Below, piece by piece: positions 34,673 to 43,139 of a stretch of 64,000 bases of DNA; positions within the stretch are counted from its first letter, which is position 1; each line of letters begins with the position of its first letter. Where the stretch lies: the NCBI RefSeq assembly GCF_015277815.1, contig NZ_CP063813.1:620001-684000 (forward strand). The letters run 5' to 3'. This stretch comes from Microbacterium atlanticum. GTDB taxonomy: Bacteria; Actinomycetota; Actinomycetes; Actinomycetales; Microbacteriaceae. The notes under the pieces were generated by a model that was not told the DNA's origin, ran no database searches, and saw only the letters and a program-made list of their open reading frames with translations. The position numbers and the translations under genes were made by a program.

Positions 34673-34678
34673 TAGCAT
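34673..34678 (+). promoter_or_regulatory. -10 element for leaderless DUF4012 gene
   Basis: TAGCAT is followed by six bases and the GTG at 34685. No Shine-Dalgarno sequence. Confidence 0.45.
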
Positions 34679-34684
34679 GGCACC

Positions 34685-36634
34685 GTGGAACCGCACGACG
34701 CGGCCTCCCTGGGGTTGGAGGAATCGTCGCGCCGGTCGGCCCTGGGGAGGGAGGCCGAGCGCGTTGCCGTCGCGCCCTCGCTCGAGGATCTCTTCGCCCC
34801 CGACCCGCCGAACGCCGCGACCGAGCCGCGCCGCAAGCGGCGGCGCATCTGGCCCTGGATCATGCTCGTCATCCTGCTGGTCCTGCTCGGCGTCGCCGCG
34901 CTCGCGGTGTACTTCGGCCTGCAGTTCCTGGATGAGGCGCGGGTCGCCCGCAGCGCGCTGGAGCGGGCGAAGTTCGGCATGACGACGCTGAGCGCGCAGC
35001 TGACGACCGCCGACGAGGCGCAGCTGCAGGCCACGGCCGCCCAGGTCACCGCCGACGTGGCGGAGGCCGCCGAGATCACCGAGGGCCCGCTGTGGGATGT
35101 CGCCGCGCGGGTGCCGTTCGTCGGCCACAACGTCGATGCGGTGCAGCGGGTGACGCGCGCCGTCGACGTGCTCGTCGCTCGAGCGCTGCCGCCGGGTCTC
35201 ACGTTCATGGCCAATGCCGACTTCACGAAGATCACGGTCGAGGGCGGCGGCATCAACCTCGAGCCGTTCAAGCAGGTGCAGGGGTCGGTGCCCGAGATCG
35301 CTGCGGCGTTCGCCGAGGCGAAGGAGATCATCGACCCGATCGACCCCGCCACGCTGCTGCCCGAGGTCGGCGAGCCGCTCGGCGAGATCCTCGACGTGAT
35401 CGACCAGGCAGCCCCGGCGATGGCGACCGCCGACAAGTACCTGCCGACCCTCCTCGACATGGCGGGAGCGGCCGGCACCAAGACCTACATGCTCATCTTC
35501 CAGAACAACGCCGAGAGCCGCGCGACCGGCGGCAATCCGGCCGCGAGCATGGTGATCACGGTCACCGACGGCAAGGTGGCGTACGTCGACCAGGCGGCGG
35601 TGGAGGACTTCATCCAGGCAGGCAAGTCCGAGATCGTGCACGTCGACCTCCCCGACGAGACCACGGGCATCTACCTGCCGACGCTCGAGCGGCACTCGCA
35701 GGACTTCAACTTCACGCCCGACTTCCCCACGACCGCCGCGCTGTTCCAGTCGCTGTGGGCGAGCACCACGGGCACGACCATCGACGGAGTCATCTCGATC
35801 GACCCGGTGGTGCTGTCGCAGCTGCTCGCGGTCGCCGGCCCTGTGACCCTGAGCACGGGGGAGCAGCTGACCGCCGACAACGCGGTCCAGCTGCTGCTGA
35901 GCGACGTGTACAAGCGGTTCCCGCTGGACGGTGCGGCATCCGATGCCTTCTTCGCGGATGCCGCGAAACGCGTGTTCGATCACCTGACCACCTCGTCGTG
36001 GGATCCGATGAAGATGCTCGACGCGCTCGAGGCGTCGGCCGAGCAGCAGCGCGTCTACCTGTCGTTCAGCGATCCCGCGGCGCAGGCGCTGGCCACCGAG
36101 TTCGACGTCGACGGCGCGCTCGCGCCCGACACGTCGGCGCAGACGCAGCTCGGCATCTACCTCAACGATTCCGCGGTCAGCAAGCTCGAGTACTACCTCG
36201 CCAACTCGCTCACCGCGACGTGCGATCCCGCGGCGCGCACCATCACGACGTCGATGTCGCTGCAGAGCTCCGTGACGCCCGACGTCGGCGGCTACTACAC
36301 ACTGGGGCTGCGCAACGGCAGCTTCGGGCTGCCCGGCAACACGATGATGCTCGACGTGCTGTTCTTCGCCCCGCCCGGCGCGCAGATCGTCAGCACCGAC
36401 CCGGCGACCGGCGAGGTCGCGCAATGGGAGCGCAGCGGCGTCGAGAAGGGCAACACCGCGGTGAGCAAGACGATCTTCCTCGCCCCGGGTGAGACCCGCA
36501 CCGTTTCGTACACCGTCGCGCTGCCGCAGGGAGCGCTGGGGCCGCTGAACCTGCGGTACACGCCGACGGCGGCGGCGACGCCGGTGACGATCGACGCGTC
36601 GTGCGACCAGCTCTTCCCGCCGGCCGACAACTGA
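34685..36634 (+). CDS. DUF4012 domain protein, membrane-anchored
   Basis: 649 residues. A cytoplasmic N-terminus with a basic RRKRRRIWPW patch, one membrane helix (about 58-83), and a large extracellular part. The DUF4012 core includes TYMLIFQNNAESRATGGNPAA, DFNFTPDFPTTAALFQSLWAST and DGVISIDPVVLSQLLAVAGPV. The C-terminal 150 residues are a beta-rich domain. DUF4012 proteins are common next to exopolysaccharide genes in actinobacteria and resemble LytR-CpsA-Psr neighbours in context, but their activity is unknown. A second family member lies at 37526. Confidence 0.85.
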   Translation: MEPHDAASLGLEESSRRSALGREAERVAVAPSLEDLFAPDPPNAATEPRRKRRRIWPWIMLVILLVLLGVAALAVYFGLQFLDEARVARSALERAKFGMTTLSAQLTTADEAQLQATAAQVTADVAEAAEITEGPLWDVAARVPFVGHNVDAVQRVTRAVDVLVARALPPGLTFMANADFTKITVEGGGINLEPFKQVQGSVPEIAAAFAEAKEIIDPIDPATLLPEVGEPLGEILDVIDQAAPAMATADKYLPTLLDMAGAAGTKTYMLIFQNNAESRATGGNPAASMVITVTDGKVAYVDQAAVEDFIQAGKSEIVHVDLPDETTGIYLPTLERHSQDFNFTPDFPTTAALFQSLWASTTGTTIDGVISIDPVVLSQLLAVAGPVTLSTGEQLTADNAVQLLLSDVYKRFPLDGAASDAFFADAAKRVFDHLTTSSWDPMKMLDALEASAEQQRVYLSFSDPAAQALATEFDVDGALAPDTSAQTQLGIYLNDSAVSKLEYYLANSLTATCDPAARTITTSMSLQSSVTPDVGGYYTLGLRNGSFGLPGNTMMLDVLFFAPPGAQIVSTDPATGEVAQWERSGVEKGNTAVSKTIFLAPGETRTVSYTVALPQGALGPLNLRYTPTAAATPVTIDASCDQLFPPADN

Positions 36635-36706
36635 GCGCGCGCCGTTCCGGGAAGGTGACGGATGCCGCCACCACCTGCTCGAGGCGGGACTGCTCGTCGC
36701 CGACGC

Positions 36707-36829
36707 TCAGCCGTAGTAGTGGGTGGCGGCCTTGTGGGAGCCGACGACGGCGAGCACGTAGTACGCGGCGGGGACGACGACGGCCGCGGCGGCAAGGGCG
36801 AGGAGCATGTAGAGCAGTTTTCGTAGCAC
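36707..36829 (-). CDS. Possible 40-residue membrane protein
   Basis: GTG 36829 opens a 40-residue frame, MLRKLLYMLLAL then a run of Ala, Val and Pro, ending SHKAATHYYG. It has one convincing membrane helix with positive residues at the N-terminal side and a Tyr/His tail. There is no good ribosome-binding site, so this may be a chance frame. It fills the gap between the DUF4012 gene and the LPATG gene. Confidence 0.3.
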   Translation of the reverse strand: MLRKLLYMLLALAAAAVVVPAAYYVLAVVGSHKAATHYYG

Positions 36830-36920
36830 GGGGGGACGCTGACGGGGAGGGCGGGCGCGCCGGTGACGACCGGGCCCGTCAAGCATAGGTTGGGCGGCGG
36901 CGTGTCGAAGAATCGCGCCG

Positions 36921-36940
36921 TGTCCCCTCTTCGGGGGACA
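36921..36940 (-). terminator. Hairpin after the LPATG gene
   Basis: TGTCCCC and GGGGACA flank TCTTCG. It lies 17 bases after the stop of the - strand gene at 36957 and would end the 39310-36957 transcript. A similar GTCCCC/GGGGAC hairpin occurs at 39509. Confidence 0.5.
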
Positions 36941-36956
36941 AGCGCGTGCGGTGGCG

Positions 36957-37514
36957 TCAGATGTTGTCGCGCGTGCGCCGCCACACGGCCGCGCCAGCCA
37001 GTGCGACGCCCGCGAGCACGAGTGCCCCGCCGCCGATCCAGAGGCCCATCGTCGACTGGCTGTCCAGGCCCGTGGCCGGCAGGCCGCTTGCCGAGACGAC
37101 CGAGACCGCGGCCGTGCCGCCCGCCGACGACGCCGACACCGCGGCGATGTTGTAGGTGCCGCTCGAGTCCGCGGGCAGCGTGATGTCGATGGCGGCGAGC
37201 GACCCGTCGGCCTCCGAGGTCACGATCTCGCTCGCGGTGCTGATGTCGAAGCGCACCATGCCGATGCGGGCGTCCGCCCCGTTCTCACCGGTGACCGTGA
37301 TGGTGACGGATTCGTCCCCGGAGAAGGTCGCTTCGGCGCACTCGAACGCGACGGTGCCGCCGGCCTCCACGCTCGCCGGAGATGTGGTGCACGAGTCGGA
37401 CGGCGGGTAGATGGGGGAGGCGGAGGCAGCGGTGGGCGTCAGCGCGAGGAAGGCCGCGACGACGGTCGCAACGGTGGTCGCGATGAAGCGGGAGTGTGGG
37501 GACGTCGCGTTCAT
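36957..37514 (-). CDS. LPATG-type cell-wall-anchored protein
   Basis: 185 residues. Signal peptide (about 1-32, cleavage near SASP), a beta-rich domain with two cysteines (C42, C59), and a sortase signal: LPATG at 145-149, a hydrophobic helix, and the basic end RRTRDNI. Sortase should attach it to peptidoglycan. It starts 11 bases after the DUF4012 gene at 37526, forming a two-gene operon. A protein of the same plan lies at 62216. GTG 37517 directly before the ATG is an alternative start. Confidence 0.85.
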   Translation of the reverse strand: MNATSPHSRFIATTVATVVAAFLALTPTAASASPIYPPSDSCTTSPASVEAGGTVAFECAEATFSGDESVTITVTGENGADARIGMVRFDISTASEIVTSEADGSLAAIDITLPADSSGTYNIAAVSASSAGGTAAVSVVSASGLPATGLDSQSTMGLWIGGGALVLAGVALAGAAVWRRTRDNI

Positions 37515-37525
37515 CACGTCAGAGC

Positions 37526-39310
37526 CTACGGAAAATCGCAGGTCGCGGCAAAAGTTGCCTGGGGCTTGATGGTGGGTGTCGCCTGCGCCTCGACCGTGGG
37601 CGCGACGGGTGACGTTGCGCGTGCGGTGACGACGGCGGTGACGGATGCCCCAGGCGCCAGGTCGACGGTGAAGCTCAGCACACGCCGGCCGGCGTGTGTG
37701 CCGCCGCCGAATCCCGACCCGTCTGTCATCTCGGCCCCGACGAGCTCGAAGCCCTCGGGGAGGTAGATATAGCCGACGGTGCGGGTGATCCCGGCGGGCA
37801 CCCCGAAGGCGCCGTCGCCCGTGATGTACGCGGGAAGCGACGCGGCGTCGGCCGGAGCGGAGTTCTTCACCGTGACCGTGAGGGTGGCGTCGCCGGTGGC
37901 CGCGCCGTCATCGGCGGGCACGCACGCGTCCCACCCGACGGTCGTGGCGAGCGACTGGTAGTAGTCCATCTTCGATCCGGTGCCGTCGTTGACGAACACC
38001 CCGAAGCGCGCGACGTCGGCGTCGCTGACAGGCAGCGTCCCCGCGAGCGGGGTGCCGGCGATGTGGGACTGCTCCGCCTCGTGCGCGCTCCACAGCATCA
38101 GCCGCCGCTCCGCTGCCGCCCGCACGAGCGCTTTGAGCAGCGGTCCAGCCTTCGGCTCGCCGGCGGTCAGGCTCCCGAAGACCGTTGCCGCCGCTGCGGC
38201 GAAGTAGGCGTCCTGTTCACGCGGGTCTTCGTACCGGAGGTACGGCTCGTTCAGCAGCTGCTTGACCGCCGTCTTCGACGTGAGCACGTCGCCGGTGGGG
38301 AGGGTCACCGGTCCCGTCGCGTTGAGCAGGTATGACAGCGACACCGGGTCGAGGGTCATGACGCCGTCGACCTGCTGCCCGTCGTGCTCACGCGCCCACA
38401 TCTCGCGGGCGAGCGCGGCCGAGGTCGGGAAGTCGGGCACGAGCGTCACGTTCTGAATGAACAGTCCCGGTCGTCGGCCGTAGATCTGCTCAACCTCGGG
38501 GTCGAGGGGCAGCACCGTCTGGTCGAATCGGCGGTAGTCGCTCGTCGACGCCTGTCCCACGAGGGAGAGCGATCCGTTCTCCACCCGCAGCAGCGCCATC
38601 GCGCCGGGGATGCCCCCCAGCGAGCGCCATTCGGCGTTGTTCTGGAACAGCAGCAGGTAGTGGCGCGGCTGCTCGGAGCCGAACATCGTCGGCAGGGCAG
38701 CGGTGAGCCGCGCGACGGTGTCGGTGGCGCCGGCCGCCTCGCCCAGCAGACGATCGAGTTCCTCGACGGCGTCGCGCACCGGAGGAAGGAGCGGTCCGCG
38801 GTCGATGGCGGCGACGGATGCCTCGGCCTCGGCGATCCCCGCCGTCGCCGTCGTCGCGGCCGACGTCATTCCCGCGATCGGGGCCAGGTCGATTCGTCCG
38901 GGTTGCATACCGTCAACGTCGAACCCGGCTGCGGCGTCGGCGAGCGGCTCGAGCGCGGTGCCGGTGAGGCCGTCGAGCGTCTGGGCGACGTCAGCGACGG
39001 CGGCGAGCTGCGGCCCGGCCCACGGAAGCCCCTCGGCGAGGAGCCACACCGGGTCGGACGTCAGCGCATGCGCCGCCGCGGTGTCGGCCGTGATTCCCGT
39101 GACCGCATCGACAGCGGCGGCGGGGTCGGTGAGACTCTCCCGCACGGTGGTCGCCGCCTCCTGCGCGGCTCGCAGATGCGCGTAGGCGAGCACGGCCCGG
39201 ATGCCGACCCATGCCGACACCGTGATGATGGCGACCAGAACCGCACCGAGGGCGACCGCGAAGACGATCGCCGCGACGCGTGCAGACGAGGCGGTCGCGG
39301 AGGCAGTCAC
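37526..39310 (-). CDS. DUF4012 domain protein, second copy
   Basis: 594 residues. One membrane helix (about 12-38) and a large extracellular part. The core motifs match the first copy: HYLLLFQNNAEWRSLGGIPGAM, LVPDFPTSAALAREMW and DGVMTLDPVSLSYLLNATGPV. The C-terminal third is a beta-rich domain. GTG 39310 lies six bases after TAGGCT, a leaderless start. It is followed by the LPATG gene; both probably act in surface polysaccharide attachment or export, an inference from context only. Confidence 0.85.
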   Translation of the reverse strand: MTASATASSARVAAIVFAVALGAVLVAIITVSAWVGIRAVLAYAHLRAAQEAATTVRESLTDPAAAVDAVTGITADTAAAHALTSDPVWLLAEGLPWAGPQLAAVADVAQTLDGLTGTALEPLADAAAGFDVDGMQPGRIDLAPIAGMTSAATTATAGIAEAEASVAAIDRGPLLPPVRDAVEELDRLLGEAAGATDTVARLTAALPTMFGSEQPRHYLLLFQNNAEWRSLGGIPGAMALLRVENGSLSLVGQASTSDYRRFDQTVLPLDPEVEQIYGRRPGLFIQNVTLVPDFPTSAALAREMWAREHDGQQVDGVMTLDPVSLSYLLNATGPVTLPTGDVLTSKTAVKQLLNEPYLRYEDPREQDAYFAAAAATVFGSLTAGEPKAGPLLKALVRAAAERRLMLWSAHEAEQSHIAGTPLAGTLPVSDADVARFGVFVNDGTGSKMDYYQSLATTVGWDACVPADDGAATGDATLTVTVKNSAPADAASLPAYITGDGAFGVPAGITRTVGYIYLPEGFELVGAEMTDGSGFGGGTHAGRRVLSFTVDLAPGASVTAVVTARATSPVAPTVEAQATPTIKPQATFAATCDFP

Positions 39311-39316
39311 TCCGTC

Positions 39317-39322
39317 AGCCTA
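39317..39322 (-). promoter_or_regulatory. -10 element for leaderless DUF4012 gene (second copy)
   Basis: TAGGCT on the - strand, then six bases and the GTG at 39310. No Shine-Dalgarno sequence. Confidence 0.45.
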
Positions 39323-39508
39323 AGCGACCCCGCAGGTGTCATTTCACGCGCTGACGGCCGACTATTTCGCGAGCGGGACTACCGCGATCTGCGAAATCCC
39401 GACGTACCGGCTGCGCACCGAGGTGGGTAGCCTGAACAAGATCGTCCCACTCGGCGCCGGTTGGGCGACGCTGAGGGGGACGGTCCGTAGCACTATTCTA
39501 CTCCGGCT

Positions 39509-39560
39509 TGTCCCCCATAAGGGGGACAACTTTCCCGCGGAGCGAGGGGCCCTCGCTCCG
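39509..39560 (-). terminator. Two hairpins downstream of ugd
   Basis: CGGAGCGAGGG with a partner ending CTCGCTCCG (39538-39560), and TTGTCCCCC with GGGGGACAA around ATAA (39509-39530). Both stems are perfect. They lie 25-75 bases after the ugd stop on the - strand and probably end that transcript. Confidence 0.65.
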
Positions 39561-39584
39561 CCCGGATCGCGAGCGCAGATCGGA

Positions 39585-40898
39585 TCAGGGGCGCCCCATC
39601 CCGTAGTAGGTCCACCCCGCCGCGCGCCACGCGCCGGCGTCCAGGCCGTTGCGCCCGTCGACGACGATGCGGCCCTCGGTGAGGGTCGATGCGTGGTCCG
39701 GAGACAACTGGCGACGGTATTCGTCCCACTCGGTGACGAGGATGAGGGCGTCGGCGCCGCGGATGGCTTCGTCGCGGTCTTCGACGTAGTTCAGCTGCGG
39801 GTGCTGGCGGCGGGCGTTCTCGAGCGCGGCGGGGTCGGTGATGGTCACCCAGGCGCCGAGGCCGTGCAGGCGCACCGCGACGTCCAGAGCGGGGGAGTCT
39901 CGGATGTCGTCGCTGTGCGGCTTGAAGGCGGCGCCCAGCACCGTGACGTTCTTCTTGAAGACCGACCCGCCCAACGCGTCGACGACGAGGTCGACGGCGC
40001 GGTCGCGGCGGCGGAGGTTGATGGCATCGATCTCGCGCAGGAATGCGACGGATTCGCCGCGCCCGAGCTCTTCGGCACGGGCGGAGAACGCGCGGATGTC
40101 CTTCGGCAGGCAGCCGCCGCCGAAGCCGATGCCGGCGCCGAGGAATCGGCGGCCGATGCGGGCGTCGTGCCCGATCGCGTCGGCCAGCTGCGTGACGTCG
40201 GCGCCGGTCACCTCGGCGATCTCCGCCATCGCGTTGATGAACGAGATCTTCGTGGCGAGGAAGGCGTTGGCGGCGACCTTGACGAGTTCGGCGGTGGCCA
40301 GGTCCGTCACGATGAACGGGGTGCCCTTCGCAACGGACGGGTGATAGACCTCCCGCAGCACTGCGGCCGGGTCGACGTCCGCGCGGCCGGTGTCGCCGAT
40401 CCCCACGACCAGGCGGTCCGGGTCGATGGTGTCCTGCACCGCCCAGCCCTCGCGGAGGAATTCGGGGTTCCACACGAGCACCGCTCCGGTCTTCTCGACG
40501 CGTGGCGCGAGGCCCGCGGCGGTGCCCACCGGGACGGTCGACTTGCCTGCGACGATGTCGCCCGCGGAGAGGAAGGGGAGCAGCCCGTCGATGGCGGCGT
40601 TGACGTAGGTGAGGTCGGCGGCGTACCCGTCCTTCTGCTGCGGGGTGCCGACGCCGACGAAGTGCACCTTGGCGCCCCGCGCCGCCGCCATGTCGGTCGT
40701 AAAGGTGAGGCGGCCCGAGGCGATGCCCTCGGTGAGGATCTCCTGCAGGCCGGGCTCGAAGAACGGCGCCTCGCCCCGGGACAGTGACGCGATCTTGCGT
40801 TCATCGACGTCGATGCCGACCACTTCGTGGCCGATGGATGCCATCGCAGCCGCGTGCACGGCTCCGAGGTATCCGCAGCCGATGACCGAAAGGCGCAT
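39585..40898 (-). CDS. ugd: UDP-glucose 6-dehydrogenase
   Basis: 437 residues. NAD-binding GCGYLGAVHAA at the N-terminus, GTPQQKDG, KSTVPVGTA, EFLREGWAVQD, the catalytic Cys in GFGGGCLPKDIRAF and GAAFKPHSDDIRDSP are the family signatures. It oxidises UDP-glucose to UDP-glucuronate, a precursor for acidic exopolysaccharide. ATG 40898 follows CGGAGAAC; the open frame extends further upstream without conservation. A 24-bp dyad (40945-40968) lies upstream. Confidence 0.95.
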   Translation of the reverse strand: MRLSVIGCGYLGAVHAAAMASIGHEVVGIDVDERKIASLSRGEAPFFEPGLQEILTEGIASGRLTFTTDMAAARGAKVHFVGVGTPQQKDGYAADLTYVNAAIDGLLPFLSAGDIVAGKSTVPVGTAAGLAPRVEKTGAVLVWNPEFLREGWAVQDTIDPDRLVVGIGDTGRADVDPAAVLREVYHPSVAKGTPFIVTDLATAELVKVAANAFLATKISFINAMAEIAEVTGADVTQLADAIGHDARIGRRFLGAGIGFGGGCLPKDIRAFSARAEELGRGESVAFLREIDAINLRRRDRAVDLVVDALGGSVFKKNVTVLGAAFKPHSDDIRDSPALDVAVRLHGLGAWVTITDPAALENARRQHPQLNYVEDRDEAIRGADALILVTEWDEYRRQLSPDHASTLTEGRIVVDGRNGLDAGAWRAAGWTYYGMGRP

Positions 40899-41261
40899 TG
40901 TTCTCCGTTCCGAGGCGACAGGCAACGGCATCCTTCCTAGCAGAGTTGTGTGGCGCAGATGTCACAACGGCCCGCTCGATGACGTCGCTCCGCGTCCCGC
41001 GGGGTCTGCGTCGCCCAGCGGTGGCGTGCGGGGCCGCGACGCGCGGGGCACCGCGATCCCCGTGCGGGACTCGTGTCGATGACCTCCGCGGAGTCCACCG
41101 GGGTGGCTGTGATGTCGACGGCCGCTCGGCGGCCGGGTGCGGTGAGGGATAGCGCGCGGGTCTTGCCGTGCTCGTCGGCCGGTCGCCGCTCTCGCCCTCT
41201 TGCACTGACGGGAGCTGGCGCGCTGCTCTGTCATTGGTCGAGGACTGCACGCCGGTGCCGA
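40899..41261. other. Upstream region of ugd
   Basis: About 360 bases between two - strand genes. It holds a GTTGTG/CACAAC dyad and otherwise ordinary GC-rich sequence. I see no supported gene or terminator for the HNH gene. Confidence 0.5.
40945..40968. promoter_or_regulatory. Dyad upstream of ugd
   Basis: GTTGTG and CACAAC are separated by 12 bases, a possible operator for a dimeric regulator. It lies 47 bases before the ugd ATG. Confidence 0.3.
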
Positions 41262-42746
41262 TCAGAACGGTGCCGGTGGCTCATCGCTGGGAAGAAAGAC
41301 GACCCGTGGCGTGGGGGTGTCGGAGTAGGCCCGGCCGGACGGACTCGTGAACTCCAGTGTTCCGCCGGCCAGTTGGCGCACCGTCCAGCGCGACGCGTGC
41401 TTCAAGGTGTGATGTCGCTTGCACACATTGGCGAGGTTGCCGTACTCGGTTCGGCCGCCGAGCGCATAGTCGATGGTGTGGTCGTGATCGCATTGCCGGG
41501 CCGGTCTGCGGCATCCGGGCGCGCGGCAGTGTCTGTCGCGGGCGTCCAGGAATCGGCGCATCGCAGGTGGTGGATCGTGGCGGTCGACGGCGAGAACGAT
41601 GCCGGTCACCGGATCGGTCAAGATGCGATCCCAACCCGGCGCGTTTCCCGCCAGCTGGCGGGCCGTCTCGGGGTCGACCGGTGCGATGCCGTCAAGCTCG
41701 GCTCCACCTGAGGTGACGCCGGTGAGGGTGGTGACCGGGATGGTGACCTGAACGTGCGCCCGGATCGAGCCGAGTCCGCCCGGCGCCGCATCCGCGGCCG
41801 GGTCGATACAAGGTGCGCCGGTGAGCAGCATGTCAGCGACGAGGTCGGCCCGGGTCTGATCGAGGGTGCGGTCGTCGAACCAGACGGGTTCGTCCGGCTC
41901 CGTTGACGCCGCGGGAGAGGCATCCTTCGACAGCGACGCGTCACCCGCGCACCGCGGGCCGCCTGCCCAGCCGCCGTTGTCCACGCCGATCACCCCGCCC
42001 GAGGCCACACCGCCCGGGGCCACCCCGCCCGAGGCCACGCCGCCCGAGGCCACACCGCCGCGATCCTCATCTGCGAACGCGCGGCGGCGGGCACGGTCGA
42101 CGCTCATGATGAGCCGGGCCTGTCGCGTCGTGCGGTCGAGGATGCCGTGCGCGATCACGGTGGGAAGCAGCTGGTGCAGAAGTGACATGCCGTCGTCGAG
42201 GTCGGTGACCCAGATGCGGCGGCCCTGCACCGCGAGATCGTGCCGTTCCTGCATCGTGAGGGGGTTGAACACGTCGGCCTGCGACCGGGCGTAGGCGCGG
42301 GTGCGCGCGGGAGTGGTGGTCTCGGCATAGCCGAGCACGGTCTGCTCGAACGCGGCGCGCGCGGAGGGCTCGTCGATGACCCGACCGGTGTCGAGGATGG
42401 CGCTGGCATGCGCCTGGGTGATGCGTCCCTCTTCGAGCGCCGTCGTCGTTACGCGAAAGGATGTGCACAGCGTGAAGGCATCCCACATCCGCGACTGCAT
42501 CGTGCGATCGTTCATGCGCACGGCCATGCCGAGCTCGGCCGCCATTGAGCGCAACGGCATCTCGCGCTCCTTCGAGGCGGAGGAGGCGATTCGAGAAGTC
42601 TGCGCCTCGGTGATGGCGAACGCCTCGGCCAGCACGTGGATGCGACGGGCGTGCAGAGCGGCCTCTTCGGCCTGGATCCGGCGCAGCTCGTCAGCGAGCT
42701 CGCCCGCGCGCTGCGCCTCGGCCTTGTCGCGTGCTGCGTCGGTCAT
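41262..42746 (-). CDS. DUF222 / HNH endonuclease domain protein, second copy
   Basis: 494 residues from ATG 42746 (GAAGGA upstream). The DUF222 part occupies the first 230 residues. A low-complexity insert of GGVAS/GGVAP repeats (about residues 230-260) is encoded by a 15-bp unit repeated four to five times. The HNH core is DRHCRAPGCRRPARQCDHDHTID with NLANVCKRHHTLKH. It is only distantly similar to the protein at 32885. Function unknown; members are frequent in this family of bacteria and possibly mobile. Confidence 0.87.
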   Translation of the reverse strand: MTDAARDKAEAQRAGELADELRRIQAEEAALHARRIHVLAEAFAITEAQTSRIASSASKEREMPLRSMAAELGMAVRMNDRTMQSRMWDAFTLCTSFRVTTTALEEGRITQAHASAILDTGRVIDEPSARAAFEQTVLGYAETTTPARTRAYARSQADVFNPLTMQERHDLAVQGRRIWVTDLDDGMSLLHQLLPTVIAHGILDRTTRQARLIMSVDRARRRAFADEDRGGVASGGVASGGVAPGGVASGGVIGVDNGGWAGGPRCAGDASLSKDASPAASTEPDEPVWFDDRTLDQTRADLVADMLLTGAPCIDPAADAAPGGLGSIRAHVQVTIPVTTLTGVTSGGAELDGIAPVDPETARQLAGNAPGWDRILTDPVTGIVLAVDRHDPPPAMRRFLDARDRHCRAPGCRRPARQCDHDHTIDYALGGRTEYGNLANVCKRHHTLKHASRWTVRQLAGGTLEFTSPSGRAYSDTPTPRVVFLPSDEPPAPF

Positions 42747-43139
42747 CTCGTGTCCTTCGGGCGCCGGCAGCGCCTCGCGTCTCGTCGCGCATGTCGCGCG
42801 AATCGTCGCGGTCGCGCGGAGGTGCGCGACCCATTCCCCACCAGGGGCAGCACCCACTCAACGCGCCATCGGCACGAAGTGACCGAACCCTCAGATCGGT
42901 TCAGATCACCGCTTCATCAACTGACCCCATCATGACAGGGGCCTCCGACATCGACGCCGGGCGCCCGCAACCCACGCCCGCCGCATCCGACCCCAATCGC
43001 GCCGAACGACTCCATTGACGCCACGCCCCGCCGCCCGCCAGAATTCCTCCCATCGGGGGTTCTCTGACGAACGGCGGGACTCGATGCCACGCAGGCAGCG
43101 GGTGCAGGTGGGCGTCAGCGTCGACATCGGGGCGCTGCC
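42747..43139. other. Divergent intergenic region
   Basis: About 390 bases between the HNH gene and an unrelated membrane protein gene. A 19-codon frame (43084-43143) ends in the GTG start of the next gene. I see no clear promoter, repeat or RNA. Confidence 0.45.

Larger units (their letters stand above)
34223..34684. other. Gene-free interval between HNH and DUF4012 genes
   Basis: The 462 bases contain a perfect DnaA box near the HNH start (34274-34282), a pyrimidine-rich low-complexity stretch (34457-34530), and the -10 element of the DUF4012 gene at the right edge. No protein gene is convincing; the open frame across the low-complexity part is Thr/Pro repeat only. Confidence 0.6.

Noticed and set aside
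34300..34680. Thr/Pro-repeat protein in the + strand frame before the DUF4012 gene
   Set aside because: The frame comes from low-complexity C-rich DNA, starts within the HNH gene on the other strand, and contains no domain.
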